Below, piece after piece: positions 1 to 6,342 of a stretch of DNA of 6,561 bases. Made by a program: the position numbers and the translations under genes. Where the stretch lies: positions 1 through 6,561 of the forward strand of contig PASA01000036.1 of the NCBI GenBank assembly GCA_002712105.1, in the 5' to 3' direction. The stretch is from Kiritimatiellaceae bacterium. Its GTDB lineage: Bacteria; Verrucomicrobiota; Kiritimatiellia; Kiritimatiellales; Pontiellaceae. The notes under the pieces are model-generated. The model made no database searches and had not been told where the DNA came from. It worked only from the letters and a program-made list of their open reading frames with translations. Numbering within the stretch: the first letter of the stretch is position 1; every line of letters begins with the position of its first letter.

Positions 1-70
1 GCTTGAGCTTACCAGTCCCTGTCTTGCTAAACCGTTTTGCTGCACATTTTTTTGTTTTCATCTTAGGCAT
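1..70 (-). CDS. rpmI: 50S ribosomal protein L35 (bL35), N-terminal part, cut by window edge
   Basis: Reading the minus strand from the ATG at 70-68 gives 23 codons that run off the window. The peptide starts MPKMKTKKCAAKRF and continues with S-K-T-G-T-G-K-L-K. This is the hallmark start of bL35, a small basic protein of the large ribosomal subunit (usually about 65 residues): the MPKMKTK opening, the AAKRF block and the TGTGK turn are all present. A cysteine sits at residue 9, where small residues such as Ala, Ser or Gly are common; this is a minor variation. An AGGAAG Shine-Dalgarno-like sequence lies just upstream (80-75). In most bacteria rpmI follows infC and precedes rplT; here the gene upstream on the same strand is cysE, so infC is not in its usual place. 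Identity is near certain despite the short piece. Confidence 0.93.
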   Translation of the reverse strand, partial: MPKMKTKKCAAKRFSKTGTGKLK

Positions 71-178
71 AATTCTTCCTATTTTTTTGTTATCATTATT
101 AAAATCTTATATTTAATACGAAAGATTGGAGAACATAAGGAATTGATTGTTATTAGTCTAGATATTTTTTAGTAAAAG
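71..178. other. Intergenic spacer between cysE and rpmI
   Basis: This AT-rich stretch of 108 bases separates the cysE stop from the rpmI start, both on the minus strand. I found no coding frame, no tRNA, and no convincing GC-rich hairpin followed by a T run that would end cysE transcription. It presumably holds the 5' leader and perhaps the promoter of rpmI, since infC is absent upstream, but no single promoter match stands out in such AT-rich DNA. Confidence 0.4.
75..80 (-). promoter_or_regulatory. Ribosome binding site of rpmI
   Basis: On the minus strand the sequence AGGAAG is followed by AATT and the ATG of rpmI. The spacer is short (4 bases), but the purine-rich match supports the start codon, and it is one of the few clear Shine-Dalgarno matches in this window. 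Confidence 0.5.
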
Positions 179-1114
179 TTATATACCTGCCCCTTTATCA
201 GAATCAGATCTTGAACGAATTAAAACACCGCTTTCAGCTCTAGTAACTAAACTAAAAGGGGGTGTGCTTTTCATTAAAAAAACATTACCTGCGACAACTG
301 TTCCTTTTCCAATTACAGTATCACCTCCTAAAATTGTACTATTTGCATAAATAATAACATCATCTTCTACTGTAGGATGACGTTGAATATTTTTAATAGG
401 TCTACCTTGCTCATCTAATGGAAAACTTTTTGCTCCGAGTGTTACCCCTTGATAAAGTTTAACGTTATTTCCTATTTTTGTGGTTTCTCCGATTACAACA
501 CCTGTTCCATGATCAATAAAAAATCCTTCATTTATTTCTGCTCCTGGATGAATATCTATTCCTGTAATAGAGTGAGTATGTTCACTCATAATTCTTGAAA
601 TAAGTGGAATTTTAAGGGAATAAATTTCATGAGCAATTCTATGTGAAGTAATAGCGCTTAATCCAGGATAAGCTAATTTAACTTCGGCATAACTTAATGC
701 CGCTGGATCTCCATTATAAGCAGCTTGTACATCGAATATTAATTTTTTTCTAATTTCAGGTAATTTATGAATAAATTTTTGGGTTAACTCAGCTGAAAAT
801 TCATCCACATTTTCTATAGGAGTTATTTCTTCATGTAAATTTGATGCTGATTTCCATTTAAATGGAATGGCTTTTTTTATTTCTTCATTTAATTCAACAT
901 AAATATTGTTAATTTGATTCTCAAAAAAACTGTTAAGATCTTTAGGTTTTGAAATACACCTACCCGGGAAAAGTAAATCAGTTATGTTGTTCTGTATTTT
1001 CACTATATTACTAATATCCGGATTGTGCCATAAAGGCTGATCAGGTAAATCTTCGTTGCCTGTATTGTACAATGGAATTAATTTATCTATTATTTCTTGT
1101 ATATTATTTTTCAT
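179..1114 (-). CDS. cysE: Serine O-acetyltransferase (CysE/EpsC type)
   Basis: The enzyme transfers acetyl from acetyl-CoA to L-serine, giving O-acetylserine, the direct precursor of cysteine; it acts in the cytoplasm. The protein has 311 residues. An N-terminal helical domain (about 1-180) carries the conserved N-G-D-P-A-A block (134-139, D136). A left-handed beta-helix built from hexapeptide repeats follows (about 185-285). Catalytic residues are visible: the D201-H202 pair in F-I-D-H-G-T-G and H246 in Q-R-H-P, matching Asp157-His158 and His193 of E. coli CysE. The segment between the G-V-T-L-G-A turn and R-H-P is longer than in E. coli (S230 to Q244), as in the EpsC-like subfamily. The C-terminus ends in a polar S-D-S-D-K-G-A-G-I tail; in E. 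coli CysE the extreme C-terminal Ile contacts cysteine synthase, so the terminal Ile here may do the same (inference). There is no clear Shine-Dalgarno before the ATG. The gene is divergent from thrC. Confidence 0.95.
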   Translation of the reverse strand: MKNNIQEIIDKLIPLYNTGNEDLPDQPLWHNPDISNIVKIQNNITDLLFPGRCISKPKDLNSFFENQINNIYVELNEEIKKAIPFKWKSASNLHEEITPIENVDEFSAELTQKFIHKLPEIRKKLIFDVQAAYNGDPAALSYAEVKLAYPGLSAITSHRIAHEIYSLKIPLISRIMSEHTHSITGIDIHPGAEINEGFFIDHGTGVVIGETTKIGNNVKLYQGVTLGAKSFPLDEQGRPIKNIQRHPTVEDDVIIYANSTILGGDTVIGKGTVVAGNVFLMKSTPPFSLVTRAESGVLIRSRSDSDKGAGI

Positions 1115-1139
1115 AATTAATGCTTAATAGTTATATTTA

Positions 1140-1168
1140 AATGTATATATCTTAGTCGTTTTTAGCAA
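1140..1168 (-). promoter_or_regulatory. Possible sigma-70-type promoter of cysE
   Basis: On the minus strand, TTGCTA (1168-1163) is followed after exactly 17 bases by TACATT (1145-1140). These fit the -35 and -10 hexamers at four of six positions each, with the ideal spacing. Transcription would start near 1133, giving a leader of about 19 bases before the cysE ATG at 1114. The DNA is AT-rich, so a chance match is quite possible. Confidence 0.3.
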
Positions 1169-1212
1169 TTTTATTCTTTAATGTTAGGATTTATAAAATA
1201 ATTATGAAATTT

Positions 1213-1216
1213 AGGA
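1213..1216 (+). promoter_or_regulatory. Ribosome binding site deciding the GTG start of thrC
   Basis: AGGA is followed by a 6-base spacer and then GTG at 1223. The frame is closed upstream by a TGA at 1205-1207, and no ATG lies between that stop and the GTG, so this site supports GTG as the start. The resulting N-terminus (M-K-Y-I-S-T-R-G) is the standard opening of threonine synthases. Confidence 0.6.
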
Positions 1217-1222
1217 AAATTT

Positions 1223-2593
1223 GTGAAATATATTAGTACTAGAGGAAATACAGAATCAGTAACATTTAAGGAGTCTGTAATGATGGGTCTTGCTAGGGAT
1301 GGCGGCCTATTAGTTCCATGTGAAATACCGAATGTTACCGATAAACTTAATGATTGGATGCATTTATCTTTTCAAGAATTAGCTTTGGAAGTCATTTCAA
1401 TCTTTGCTGATGATATTTCTAAACCTGATCTCAAAATTATTATTGATGAGAGTTATGCTAATTTTCGGCATGATGAAATTGCTCCACATGTAAAAATTGG
1501 TGATTTTTATATTTTAGAATTATTTCATGGTCCAACACTAGCTTTTAAGGATATTGCACTTCAATTTTTAGGAAACGTATTTTCATATATCCTACAATTG
1601 AGGGGTGGATCTTTGAATATTCTTGGTGCAACTAGTGGAGATACAGGAAGCGCAGCTATATATGGAGTAAAAGGTAAACCTAATATTAATATTTTTATAA
1701 TGCATCCAACAGGAAGAGTTAGCCCTATTCAAGAGATGCAAATGACTAGTGTTATAGATAAAAATGTTTTTAATATTGGAATCAATGGAACATTTGATGA
1801 TTGCCAATATATTATGAAAAGTACATTTAGTGATTTAGATTTTAAAGATAAGTATAATCTTGGAGCTATTAATTCTGTTAATTGGTCAAGAGTATTAGCT
1901 CAAATAGTCTACTATTTTTATTCGGGTCTAAAAATAATGAAAAATTATGGAAGTAGTAGTGTTAGGTTTTCAGTACCAACAGGTAATTTTGGAAATATAT
2001 TCGCGGGATATCTTTCTGCAAAAATGGGTTTACCAATTAAAGAATTAATCTTAGCAACAAACGAAAACGATATCCTGAGTCGTTTTTTTAACCATGGTGA
2101 TTACACTTTAAGGGAGGTTCTTCCAACAGTTAGCCCTTCTATGGACATACAATTAGCAAGTAACTTTGAGCGATATTTATTTTTAAAGTTTAACCAACAC
2201 GAAAGCTTTAGATCTTTTATAGAACATGGCACATGTAAAGTTGAGAAAGAAAGAGGTTATGATATTGATCCTATATTCAAAGCTTGTAAAGGAACTACGG
2301 AAGAAACATTAAATATAATTAGGAAATATTACAAAAACTATAATTATGTATTAGATCCACATAGTGCATTAGGAGTTTTAGCGGCAGAAAAAATAAAATC
2401 TAATATACCTACAATATGTTTGGCTACTGCGCATCCAGCCAAATTTTCGAATACAATAAATGATGCAATAGGAATGAATGCAACACATGAGGTTTTAGAG
2501 GCTTTAAAAGGTATGCCAACCCAGTCTGATAATGTTGAAAATGATGTTAATTCAGTAAAACAATATCTAGTTGATAAATTAAATAATTCATAA
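1223..2593 (+). CDS. thrC: Threonine synthase (PLP-dependent, yeast Thr4-like)
   Basis: The enzyme converts O-phospho-L-homoserine to L-threonine and phosphate, the last step of threonine synthesis, in the cytoplasm. The protein has 456 residues, normal for the E. coli/yeast form. The N-terminal domain opens M-K-Y-I-S-T-R-G and has A-R-D-G-G-L at 24-29. The PLP lysine is K109 within H-G-P-T-L-A-F-K-D (102-110). G-A-T-S-G-D-T-G-S (135-143) and the glycine-rich P-T-G-N-F-G-N loop (252-258) bind the cofactor and phosphate. H-P-T-G-R-V-S-P-I-Q (161-170), S-P-S-M-D-I (304-309) and the late L-D-P-H and A-T-A-H-P-A-K-F blocks resemble fungal Thr4 more closely than the E. coli enzyme does. It starts with GTG, backed by an AGGA site. 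The stop is only 2 bases before the Lol-type permease gene, so the two are almost surely co-transcribed although their roles are unrelated. Confidence 0.96.
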   Translation: MKYISTRGNTESVTFKESVMMGLARDGGLLVPCEIPNVTDKLNDWMHLSFQELALEVISIFADDISKPDLKIIIDESYANFRHDEIAPHVKIGDFYILELFHGPTLAFKDIALQFLGNVFSYILQLRGGSLNILGATSGDTGSAAIYGVKGKPNINIFIMHPTGRVSPIQEMQMTSVIDKNVFNIGINGTFDDCQYIMKSTFSDLDFKDKYNLGAINSVNWSRVLAQIVYYFYSGLKIMKNYGSSSVRFSVPTGNFGNIFAGYLSAKMGLPIKELILATNENDILSRFFNHGDYTLREVLPTVSPSMDIQLASNFERYLFLKFNQHESFRSFIEHGTCKVEKERGYDIDPIFKACKGTTEETLNIIRKYYKNYNYVLDPHSALGVLAAEKIKSNIPTICLATAHPAKFSNTINDAIGMNATHEVLEALKGMPTQSDNVENDVNSVKQYLVDKLNNS

Positions 2594-2595
2594 TT

Positions 2596-3828
2596 ATGAA
2601 ATTACCAATCTCATTAAAATTAGCTTTAAATTATTTAAGACCTAATAAGTCTACCGTTTCAATTATTAACATAATTTCTACATTGGGTGTGTTGTTAGGT
2701 GTCGCTGTGTTAATAATAGTTTTGTCAATAATGAATGGCTTTGGCCAAACATGGAAAGAAAAAATATTAAGTGTTAACGCACATATTAATCTTTTACCAT
2801 CTACTGAAGAAGCAAGTTCGTGGAAACACACTGTAGATTATGTTTCAACTTTTAAAGAAGTTGAATATGTAATGCCTATTATTGATAGTTTTGCACTCAT
2901 GCAATTGGATAATAATATTGGAACACCAATTTTAAGGGGTATAGATCCAAATATTAAGAATCCTTTAATTGATAATTTACGAAACTCAATAACAGAGGGA
3001 ATATTTTCACTTAAAGCCGACGAGATAATTTTAAGTAGTGGATTAGCTAGAAAATTAAATGCAAAAGTAAATGATCAAGTTATAATTACAACATCGAACG
3101 ATATATTACTTAATAATGAAATTAAATTTCCAAGTGAAATAGTTGTTTCTGGAATTTTTAATATTGGTATTTATGATATTGATGAAAACTTTGCATTTAT
3201 ATCACTTGATTTTGCAAATGATTTACTTGGACTAAACGGTAAAATAACATCAATTCAGTTGATGTTAGATGATCCAATGAATGCACCAATTATTGCTGAT
3301 AAGATATTAAATGATGATGGTATAGGATGGTATCCTCAGACATGGATGGATGCAAATAAACAAATTTTTACAGCCTTGCAAGTTGAAAAAAATATGATGT
3401 TTTTTCTACTCGCATTCGTTGCTTTAGTAGCCGCTTTTAGTGTTTCTAACACATTAATAACATTGACTATTCAAAAAACAAAGGAAATCGGCTTGCTTAA
3501 AGCAATAGGTTTTAAAGAGAGTAATATAGTTAGTATTTTTGTTTGGATTGGATTAATCCAAAGCATTATAGGATCAATTTTAGGATTAATTTTTGCACTT
3601 ATAGTTTTAAAATTTAGAAATGAGATTTTATTTTTCTTATCGTATAATTTAAATGTTAACCTGTTGCCTGCAGAACTTTACCAATTAAGTCGATTACCGT
3701 CTCAGACTCTTTTTTATGATGTTGTAATAGTAATTGGAATGGTTGTAATATTTTGTGTTATTGCTGTTATGATTCCTGCAATAAAGGCTGCACAATTACA
3801 GCCAATAAAAGCATTAAATTTTGAATAA
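2596..3828 (+). CDS. LolC/LolE-family ABC transporter permease (lipoprotein release)
   Basis: Proteins of this family sit in the inner membrane. With the LolD ATPase they extract lipoproteins and hand them to the periplasmic carrier LolA for delivery to the outer membrane. The 410-residue length and four-helix layout fit: one N-terminal membrane helix (about 22-46), a large periplasmic domain (about 50-262, MacB-type core) and three C-terminal helices (about 265-292, 312-338, 374-395). The A-L-N-Y-L-R start and S-I-M-N-G-F (44-49) are typical of LolC/E. The cytoplasmic coupling segment K-T-K-E-I-G-L-L-K-A-I-G (294-305) and the ending P-A-I-K-A-A plus Q-P-I-K-A-L (to 408) are standard for FtsX/MacB permeases. 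I cannot separate LolC from LolE; a single LolC/E hybrid (LolF type) is possible. No LolD gene is adjacent. The gene lies 2 bases after thrC and 47 before mlaE and has no Shine-Dalgarno. Confidence 0.88.
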   Translation: MKLPISLKLALNYLRPNKSTVSIINIISTLGVLLGVAVLIIVLSIMNGFGQTWKEKILSVNAHINLLPSTEEASSWKHTVDYVSTFKEVEYVMPIIDSFALMQLDNNIGTPILRGIDPNIKNPLIDNLRNSITEGIFSLKADEIILSSGLARKLNAKVNDQVIITTSNDILLNNEIKFPSEIVVSGIFNIGIYDIDENFAFISLDFANDLLGLNGKITSIQLMLDDPMNAPIIADKILNDDGIGWYPQTWMDANKQIFTALQVEKNMMFFLLAFVALVAAFSVSNTLITLTIQKTKEIGLLKAIGFKESNIVSIFVWIGLIQSIIGSILGLIFALIVLKFRNEILFFLSYNLNVNLLPAELYQLSRLPSQTLFYDVVIVIGMVVIFCVIAVMIPAIKAAQLQPIKALNFE

Positions 3829-3844
3829 ATTATATTTATACACT

Positions 3845-3872
3845 TTGATAATAGGAGATTAAATTTTATAAT
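3845..3872 (+). promoter_or_regulatory. Sigma-70-like promoter match just before mlaE
   Basis: TTGATA (3845-3850) is followed after 16 bases by a perfect TATAAT (3867-3872). By sequence this is the best promoter match I found in the window. However, the -10 box ends only 3 bases before the mlaE ATG at 3876, so transcription would normally start within or just after the start codon. It is either a chance match in AT-rich DNA or a promoter for a transcript starting inside mlaE. Confidence 0.25.
3853..3857 (+). promoter_or_regulatory. Shine-Dalgarno-like AGGAG upstream of mlaE, oddly distant
   Basis: AGGAG lies 18 bases before the mlaE ATG, further than the usual 5-9. The in-frame codons at normal spacing are AAA, TTT and TAT, none of which can start translation, so the ATG at 3876 remains the only sensible start. 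Whether the site is used is unclear. Confidence 0.3.
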
Positions 3873-3875
3873 AAA

Positions 3876-4655
3876 ATGTTAAATTTTTTTGAAAAAATCG
3901 GAAGAATATTGATACAAAAAATGTATCGTACAGGGCTCTCTTTTTTAATGCTTCTAGAAGCTTTATATTTTTTTAGATATGCATTTAGCAAACGTAATAT
4001 TAAAGATACTCTCAATTATCTTTATATTGTGGCAGTGAAAAGCCTACTTGTTATATCTGTAGTTGCTCTTTTTACTGGAATGATTTTAGCTCTTCAAACT
4101 GGGTTAGAATTACAGCGTTATGGTCAGCAACATCTTATTGGAGCAGCAGTTGCTGTTTCCGTAATTAGAGAAATGGGACCATTTATGACTGGATTAATTA
4201 TAACAGCAAGTGTTGGTTCTGCAATCGCTGCTCAATTAGGCACAATGACAGTCTCTGAAGAAGTAAATGCTCTTGAAATAATGGGGATAAATGTAAAAAG
4301 ATTTTTAGTCATGCCAAGGATATTTGCACTTACAATCATAATGCCATTTATAACATTGTATACAGATATTATTGCAATTTTAGGAGGAGCTTTAATTGGA
4401 TATACACAATTAAATGTGGAATTTACATCATATTTTCAAAATGCATTAAATTTTACATATATAAAAGATTTATATGTTGGATTATTTAAAGCATTAATTT
4501 TTGGTTTAATTATTGGAACAGTTTCATGTTACCAAGGTTTTTCTGCTAAAAATGGTGCTTCAGGTGTTGGCCGAGTAACAAGAAGAGCAGTCATTATATC
4601 TTTTTTACTTATTTTAATAATTGGATACATTATCACTAGGTTATTTTACATATGA
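3876..4655 (+). CDS. mlaE: MlaE-family phospholipid ABC transporter permease
   Basis: MlaE-type permeases form the inner-membrane channel of MCE transporters, which move phospholipids between inner and outer membranes. The protein has 259 residues, normal for the family. An N-terminal amphipathic helix (about 1-30) aligns in pattern with the E. coli start, which argues for this ATG over the Met at residue 16. Hydrophobic segments follow at about 52-76, 85-120, 146-176, 199-219 and 237-257. Diagnostic stretches are R-E-M-G-P-F-M-T-G (98-106), the small-residue run A-S-V-G-S-A-I-A-A-Q (111-120), S-E-E-V-N-A-L-E-I-M-G (127-137), which contacts the ATPase, and C-Y-Q-G-F (218-222) followed by G-V-G-R-V-T-R-R-A-V. 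The stop overlaps the mlaF start in an ATGA, so the two are translationally coupled, as expected for subunits of one complex. Confidence 0.95.
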   Translation: MLNFFEKIGRILIQKMYRTGLSFLMLLEALYFFRYAFSKRNIKDTLNYLYIVAVKSLLVISVVALFTGMILALQTGLELQRYGQQHLIGAAVAVSVIREMGPFMTGLIITASVGSAIAAQLGTMTVSEEVNALEIMGINVKRFLVMPRIFALTIIMPFITLYTDIIAILGGALIGYTQLNVEFTSYFQNALNFTYIKDLYVGLFKALIFGLIIGTVSCYQGFSAKNGASGVGRVTRRAVIISFLLILIIGYIITRLFYI

Positions 4656-5383
4656 TAAAGTTTAATAATATTTACAAAAAATTAAATAATAGAGAGATCT
4701 TGTCTGGAGTTGATTTTTTAATCAATACCGGAGAAGTCATTGCTATTGTTGGACAATCTGGTGCGGGGAAAAGTGTAACTTTAAAGCATATGGTAAGATT
4801 AATGAGTCCTGATAGAGGAAGTATTGAGATTGATGGTGAACAAATAGATAACTTAAGCAATAGTGAGATACGTAATAAGAGATCAAAAATTGGTGTTCTT
4901 TTTCAAAGTTCAGCTTTAATTCAATGGTTATCAGTTTATGAAAATGTTGCTTTACCACTTCATCAAAGAACTAGTAAAACAGAAAATGAAATATATAAAA
5001 TTGTTTCAGAAAGATTAAAATGGGTAGATTTATTTGAATCAAAGGATTTGTATCCTTCTGAGTTATCCGGAGGAATGCAAAAAAGAGTAGGTCTTGCCCG
5101 TGCAACCATTCTAAATCCCAAGATAATTCTTTATGACGAACCCACATCAGGATTAGACCCAGTTACGTCCAGAAAGATCGATAAGTTAATAATGAAATTA
5201 AATAATGAAATGCAATTAACAAGTGTAATAATTACTCATGATTTGATAAGTGCACTATCAATTAGTTCAAAAATAATGATGCTTCATGATGGAAAAATTA
5301 TTGAATTTTGTAATCCTAATGATTTTATTAAATCTAATCATCCTGTGGTACAAAAGTTTGTAAATTCCCAAAAAATATTATAA
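4652..5383 (+). CDS. mlaF: MlaF-family ABC transporter ATP-binding protein
   Basis: This is the cytoplasmic ATPase that powers the MlaE permease. The protein has 243 residues and a complete nucleotide-binding domain: Walker A G-Q-S-G-A-G-K-S (34-41, K40), Q-loop Q85 in L-F-Q-S-S-A-L, signature L-S-G-G-M (138-142) followed by Q-K-R, Walker B I-I-L-Y-D-E-P (158-164, catalytic E163), D-loop G-L-D-P (167-170) and switch His196 in I-T-H-D. L-S-G-G-M-Q-K-R and the Q-loop segment with S-A-L and the later V-Y-E-N-V-A-L-P-L are characteristic of Mla/Ttg2A ATPases rather than LolD. Nothing essential is missing. It starts with ATG overlapping the mlaE stop and is 18 bases from mlaD. No STAS partner (MlaB) gene is nearby. 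Since no LolD is encoded here, use by the upstream Lol-type permease cannot be excluded, but the motifs point to MlaE. Confidence 0.95.
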   Translation: MIKFNNIYKKLNNREILSGVDFLINTGEVIAIVGQSGAGKSVTLKHMVRLMSPDRGSIEIDGEQIDNLSNSEIRNKRSKIGVLFQSSALIQWLSVYENVALPLHQRTSKTENEIYKIVSERLKWVDLFESKDLYPSELSGGMQKRVGLARATILNPKIILYDEPTSGLDPVTSRKIDKLIMKLNNEMQLTSVIITHDLISALSISSKIMMLHDGKIIEFCNPNDFIKSNHPVVQKFVNSQKIL

Positions 5384-5401
5384 TTTTAAAAGTAGAAAAT
5401 T

Positions 5402-6298
5402 ATGAAAAGTAAAAAAAATATTAATAAAGAAATTTTAGTTGGTTTATTTTTATTTGCAATGATTATTGCTTTAAGTGTATTCACCATCATTTTAGGAGGA
5501 AGTAAAGTTCTAAAATCTCAATACAATTATGAAATTATTTTTAATGATATTGGAGGTTTACAAGAAGGTGATGGCGTTTTTTTAAGAGGTAAGAAAATTG
5601 GATATGTTAAAAATACTATTCTAAATCAAAATAATGTAAATGTTGTTTTGTCATTAGATATTCCTATTACTTTCTACGAAAATTATAGAATAGAAGTAGC
5701 AAACGCCACCATGTTAGGCGGAAAAATTTTAAATATTAATCTTGGTCAAATGAAACTCAAAAGACTACCAGAGTCTGAAGTACTATATGGTTTAGATCCA
5801 ATTGATGTGATGGCTGATTTTCATGTTTCTGTTCATAATTTAAAAAATATCTTAGATGTTATATTAGAAGAAAGTGGAACATTAGGAAAATTAATTTTTG
5901 ATGATGGAATTTATATAGCACTTAAAAATTTAGCTGATGGATCTAATGAAATACTCTCAAAAATCGATTCAGGAGAAGGAACAATTGGTAAATTATTGAT
6001 AAATGATAGTTTGTACGATGATACAGAAAAATTAGTTAATAATTTTAATAAAGTTACTGAAAGAGTAGCTAATGGAACCGGACCACTTGGGCAGTTGTTA
6101 AGTGAGGATAATAAGGTTATTGACGATCTTCAGCAGGCGGTTAATGAATTAAATATTGCATTAATTAAGCTTAATTCAACAAATTCAACAATTGGAAAGT
6201 TATTGAATGATTCTGAATTGTATGATGAAGGAACTAAAATAATTGATGATGTAAGAAAATCGCCTTTACGTTTTTTGATAAGAAATAGCGAACAATGA
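5402..6298 (+). CDS. mlaD: MlaD-family MCE-domain lipid transport protein with repeat-containing tail
   Basis: MCE proteins are anchored in the inner membrane and form periplasmic rings that carry lipids to or from the MlaE/MlaF complex. The protein has 298 residues, longer than E. coli MlaD (about 180). It has a short basic N-terminus, one membrane helix (about 10-32) and a single MCE domain (about 41-116). The domain shows Y-E-I-I-F-N-D-I-G-G-L (43-53), G-D-G-V-F-L-R-G-K-K-I-G (56-67) and the A-T-M-L-G-G-K-I-L pore-side strand (102-110). From about residue 140 the tail is helical and repeated: the unit T-[IL]-G-K-L recurs at 160, 194, 228 (degenerate, P-L-G-Q-L) and 263. It is the third gene of the mla set, with no Shine-Dalgarno. 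Such tails occur in MCE proteins outside Proteobacteria, where they probably extend or brace the ring (inference). Confidence 0.92.
   Translation: MKSKKNINKEILVGLFLFAMIIALSVFTIILGGSKVLKSQYNYEIIFNDIGGLQEGDGVFLRGKKIGYVKNTILNQNNVNVVLSLDIPITFYENYRIEVANATMLGGKILNINLGQMKLKRLPESEVLYGLDPIDVMADFHVSVHNLKNILDVILEESGTLGKLIFDDGIYIALKNLADGSNEILSKIDSGEGTIGKLLINDSLYDDTEKLVNNFNKVTERVANGTGPLGQLLSEDNKVIDDLQQAVNELNIALIKLNSTNSTIGKLLNDSELYDEGTKIIDDVRKSPLRFLIRNSEQ
5879..6295 (+). repeat. Four tandem 34-35-residue coding repeats in the mlaD tail
   Basis: Aligning the MlaD tail on its T-x-G-K-L motifs gives units starting at 5879, 5981, 6083 and 6188, corresponding to residues 160, 194, 228 and 263. The anchor glycines are G162, G196, G230 and G265, spaced 34, 34 and 35 residues apart. 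Each unit continues with acidic or Asn residues and usually a Tyr (I-Y, L-Y, L-Y), then a helix with L/I at heptad-like spacing. Unit 3 lacks the Tyr and has Q for K. The repeat is clear in protein and only weak in DNA, so it is old rather than a recent duplication. Confidence 0.75.
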
Positions 6299-6342
6299 AA
6301 AAGTTTTAATTTTTAAAAGATATTTTTTATGAACAACATAAC

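Larger units (their letters stand above)
1115..1222. other. Divergent intergenic region between cysE and thrC
   Basis: This 108-base AT-rich spacer lies between two divergently transcribed genes and must contain both promoters unless one gene is read from further away. I saw no long inverted repeat, no T-box or other recognisable riboswitch, and no leader peptide rich in Thr, Ile or Cys. A TATAAA match at 1192-1197 could serve as the thrC -10 element, but it lacks a good -35 partner. Confidence 0.4.

Noticed and set aside
100..178. Rho-independent terminator after cysE
   Set aside because: T and A runs are present, but no stable paired stem precedes them on the minus strand.
1204..1236. A 10-codon open frame starting at the ATG before thrC and overlapping its start, a possible leader peptide
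   Set aside because: It encodes M-K-F-R-K-I-C-E-I-Y, which has no run of threonine or other regulatory codons, no attenuator hairpin follows, and the thrC Shine-Dalgarno lies inside it. It looks like chance.
1592..1807. 71-codon minus-strand open frame inside thrC
   Set aside because: It lies wholly opposite strongly conserved thrC coding sequence and resembles no known family; it is a shadow of the real gene.
2631..2831. 66-codon minus-strand open frame inside the Lol-type permease gene
   Set aside because: It lies opposite the conserved N-terminal membrane helix of the permease, with no supporting start signals.
4672..4958. Two overlapping minus-strand open frames inside mlaF
   Set aside because: Both are antisense to the Walker A and Q-loop region of mlaF and show no family features.
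4652..5383. Reading the ATPase as LolD, completing a Lol system with the upstream permease
   Set aside because: The signature region L-S-G-G-M-Q-K-R, the Q-loop context and the ATGA overlap with mlaE identify it as the Mla ATPase.
6295..6309. Tiny frame starting in an ATGA overlap with the mlaD stop
   Set aside because: It reads only four codons before TAA; too short to be a gene.
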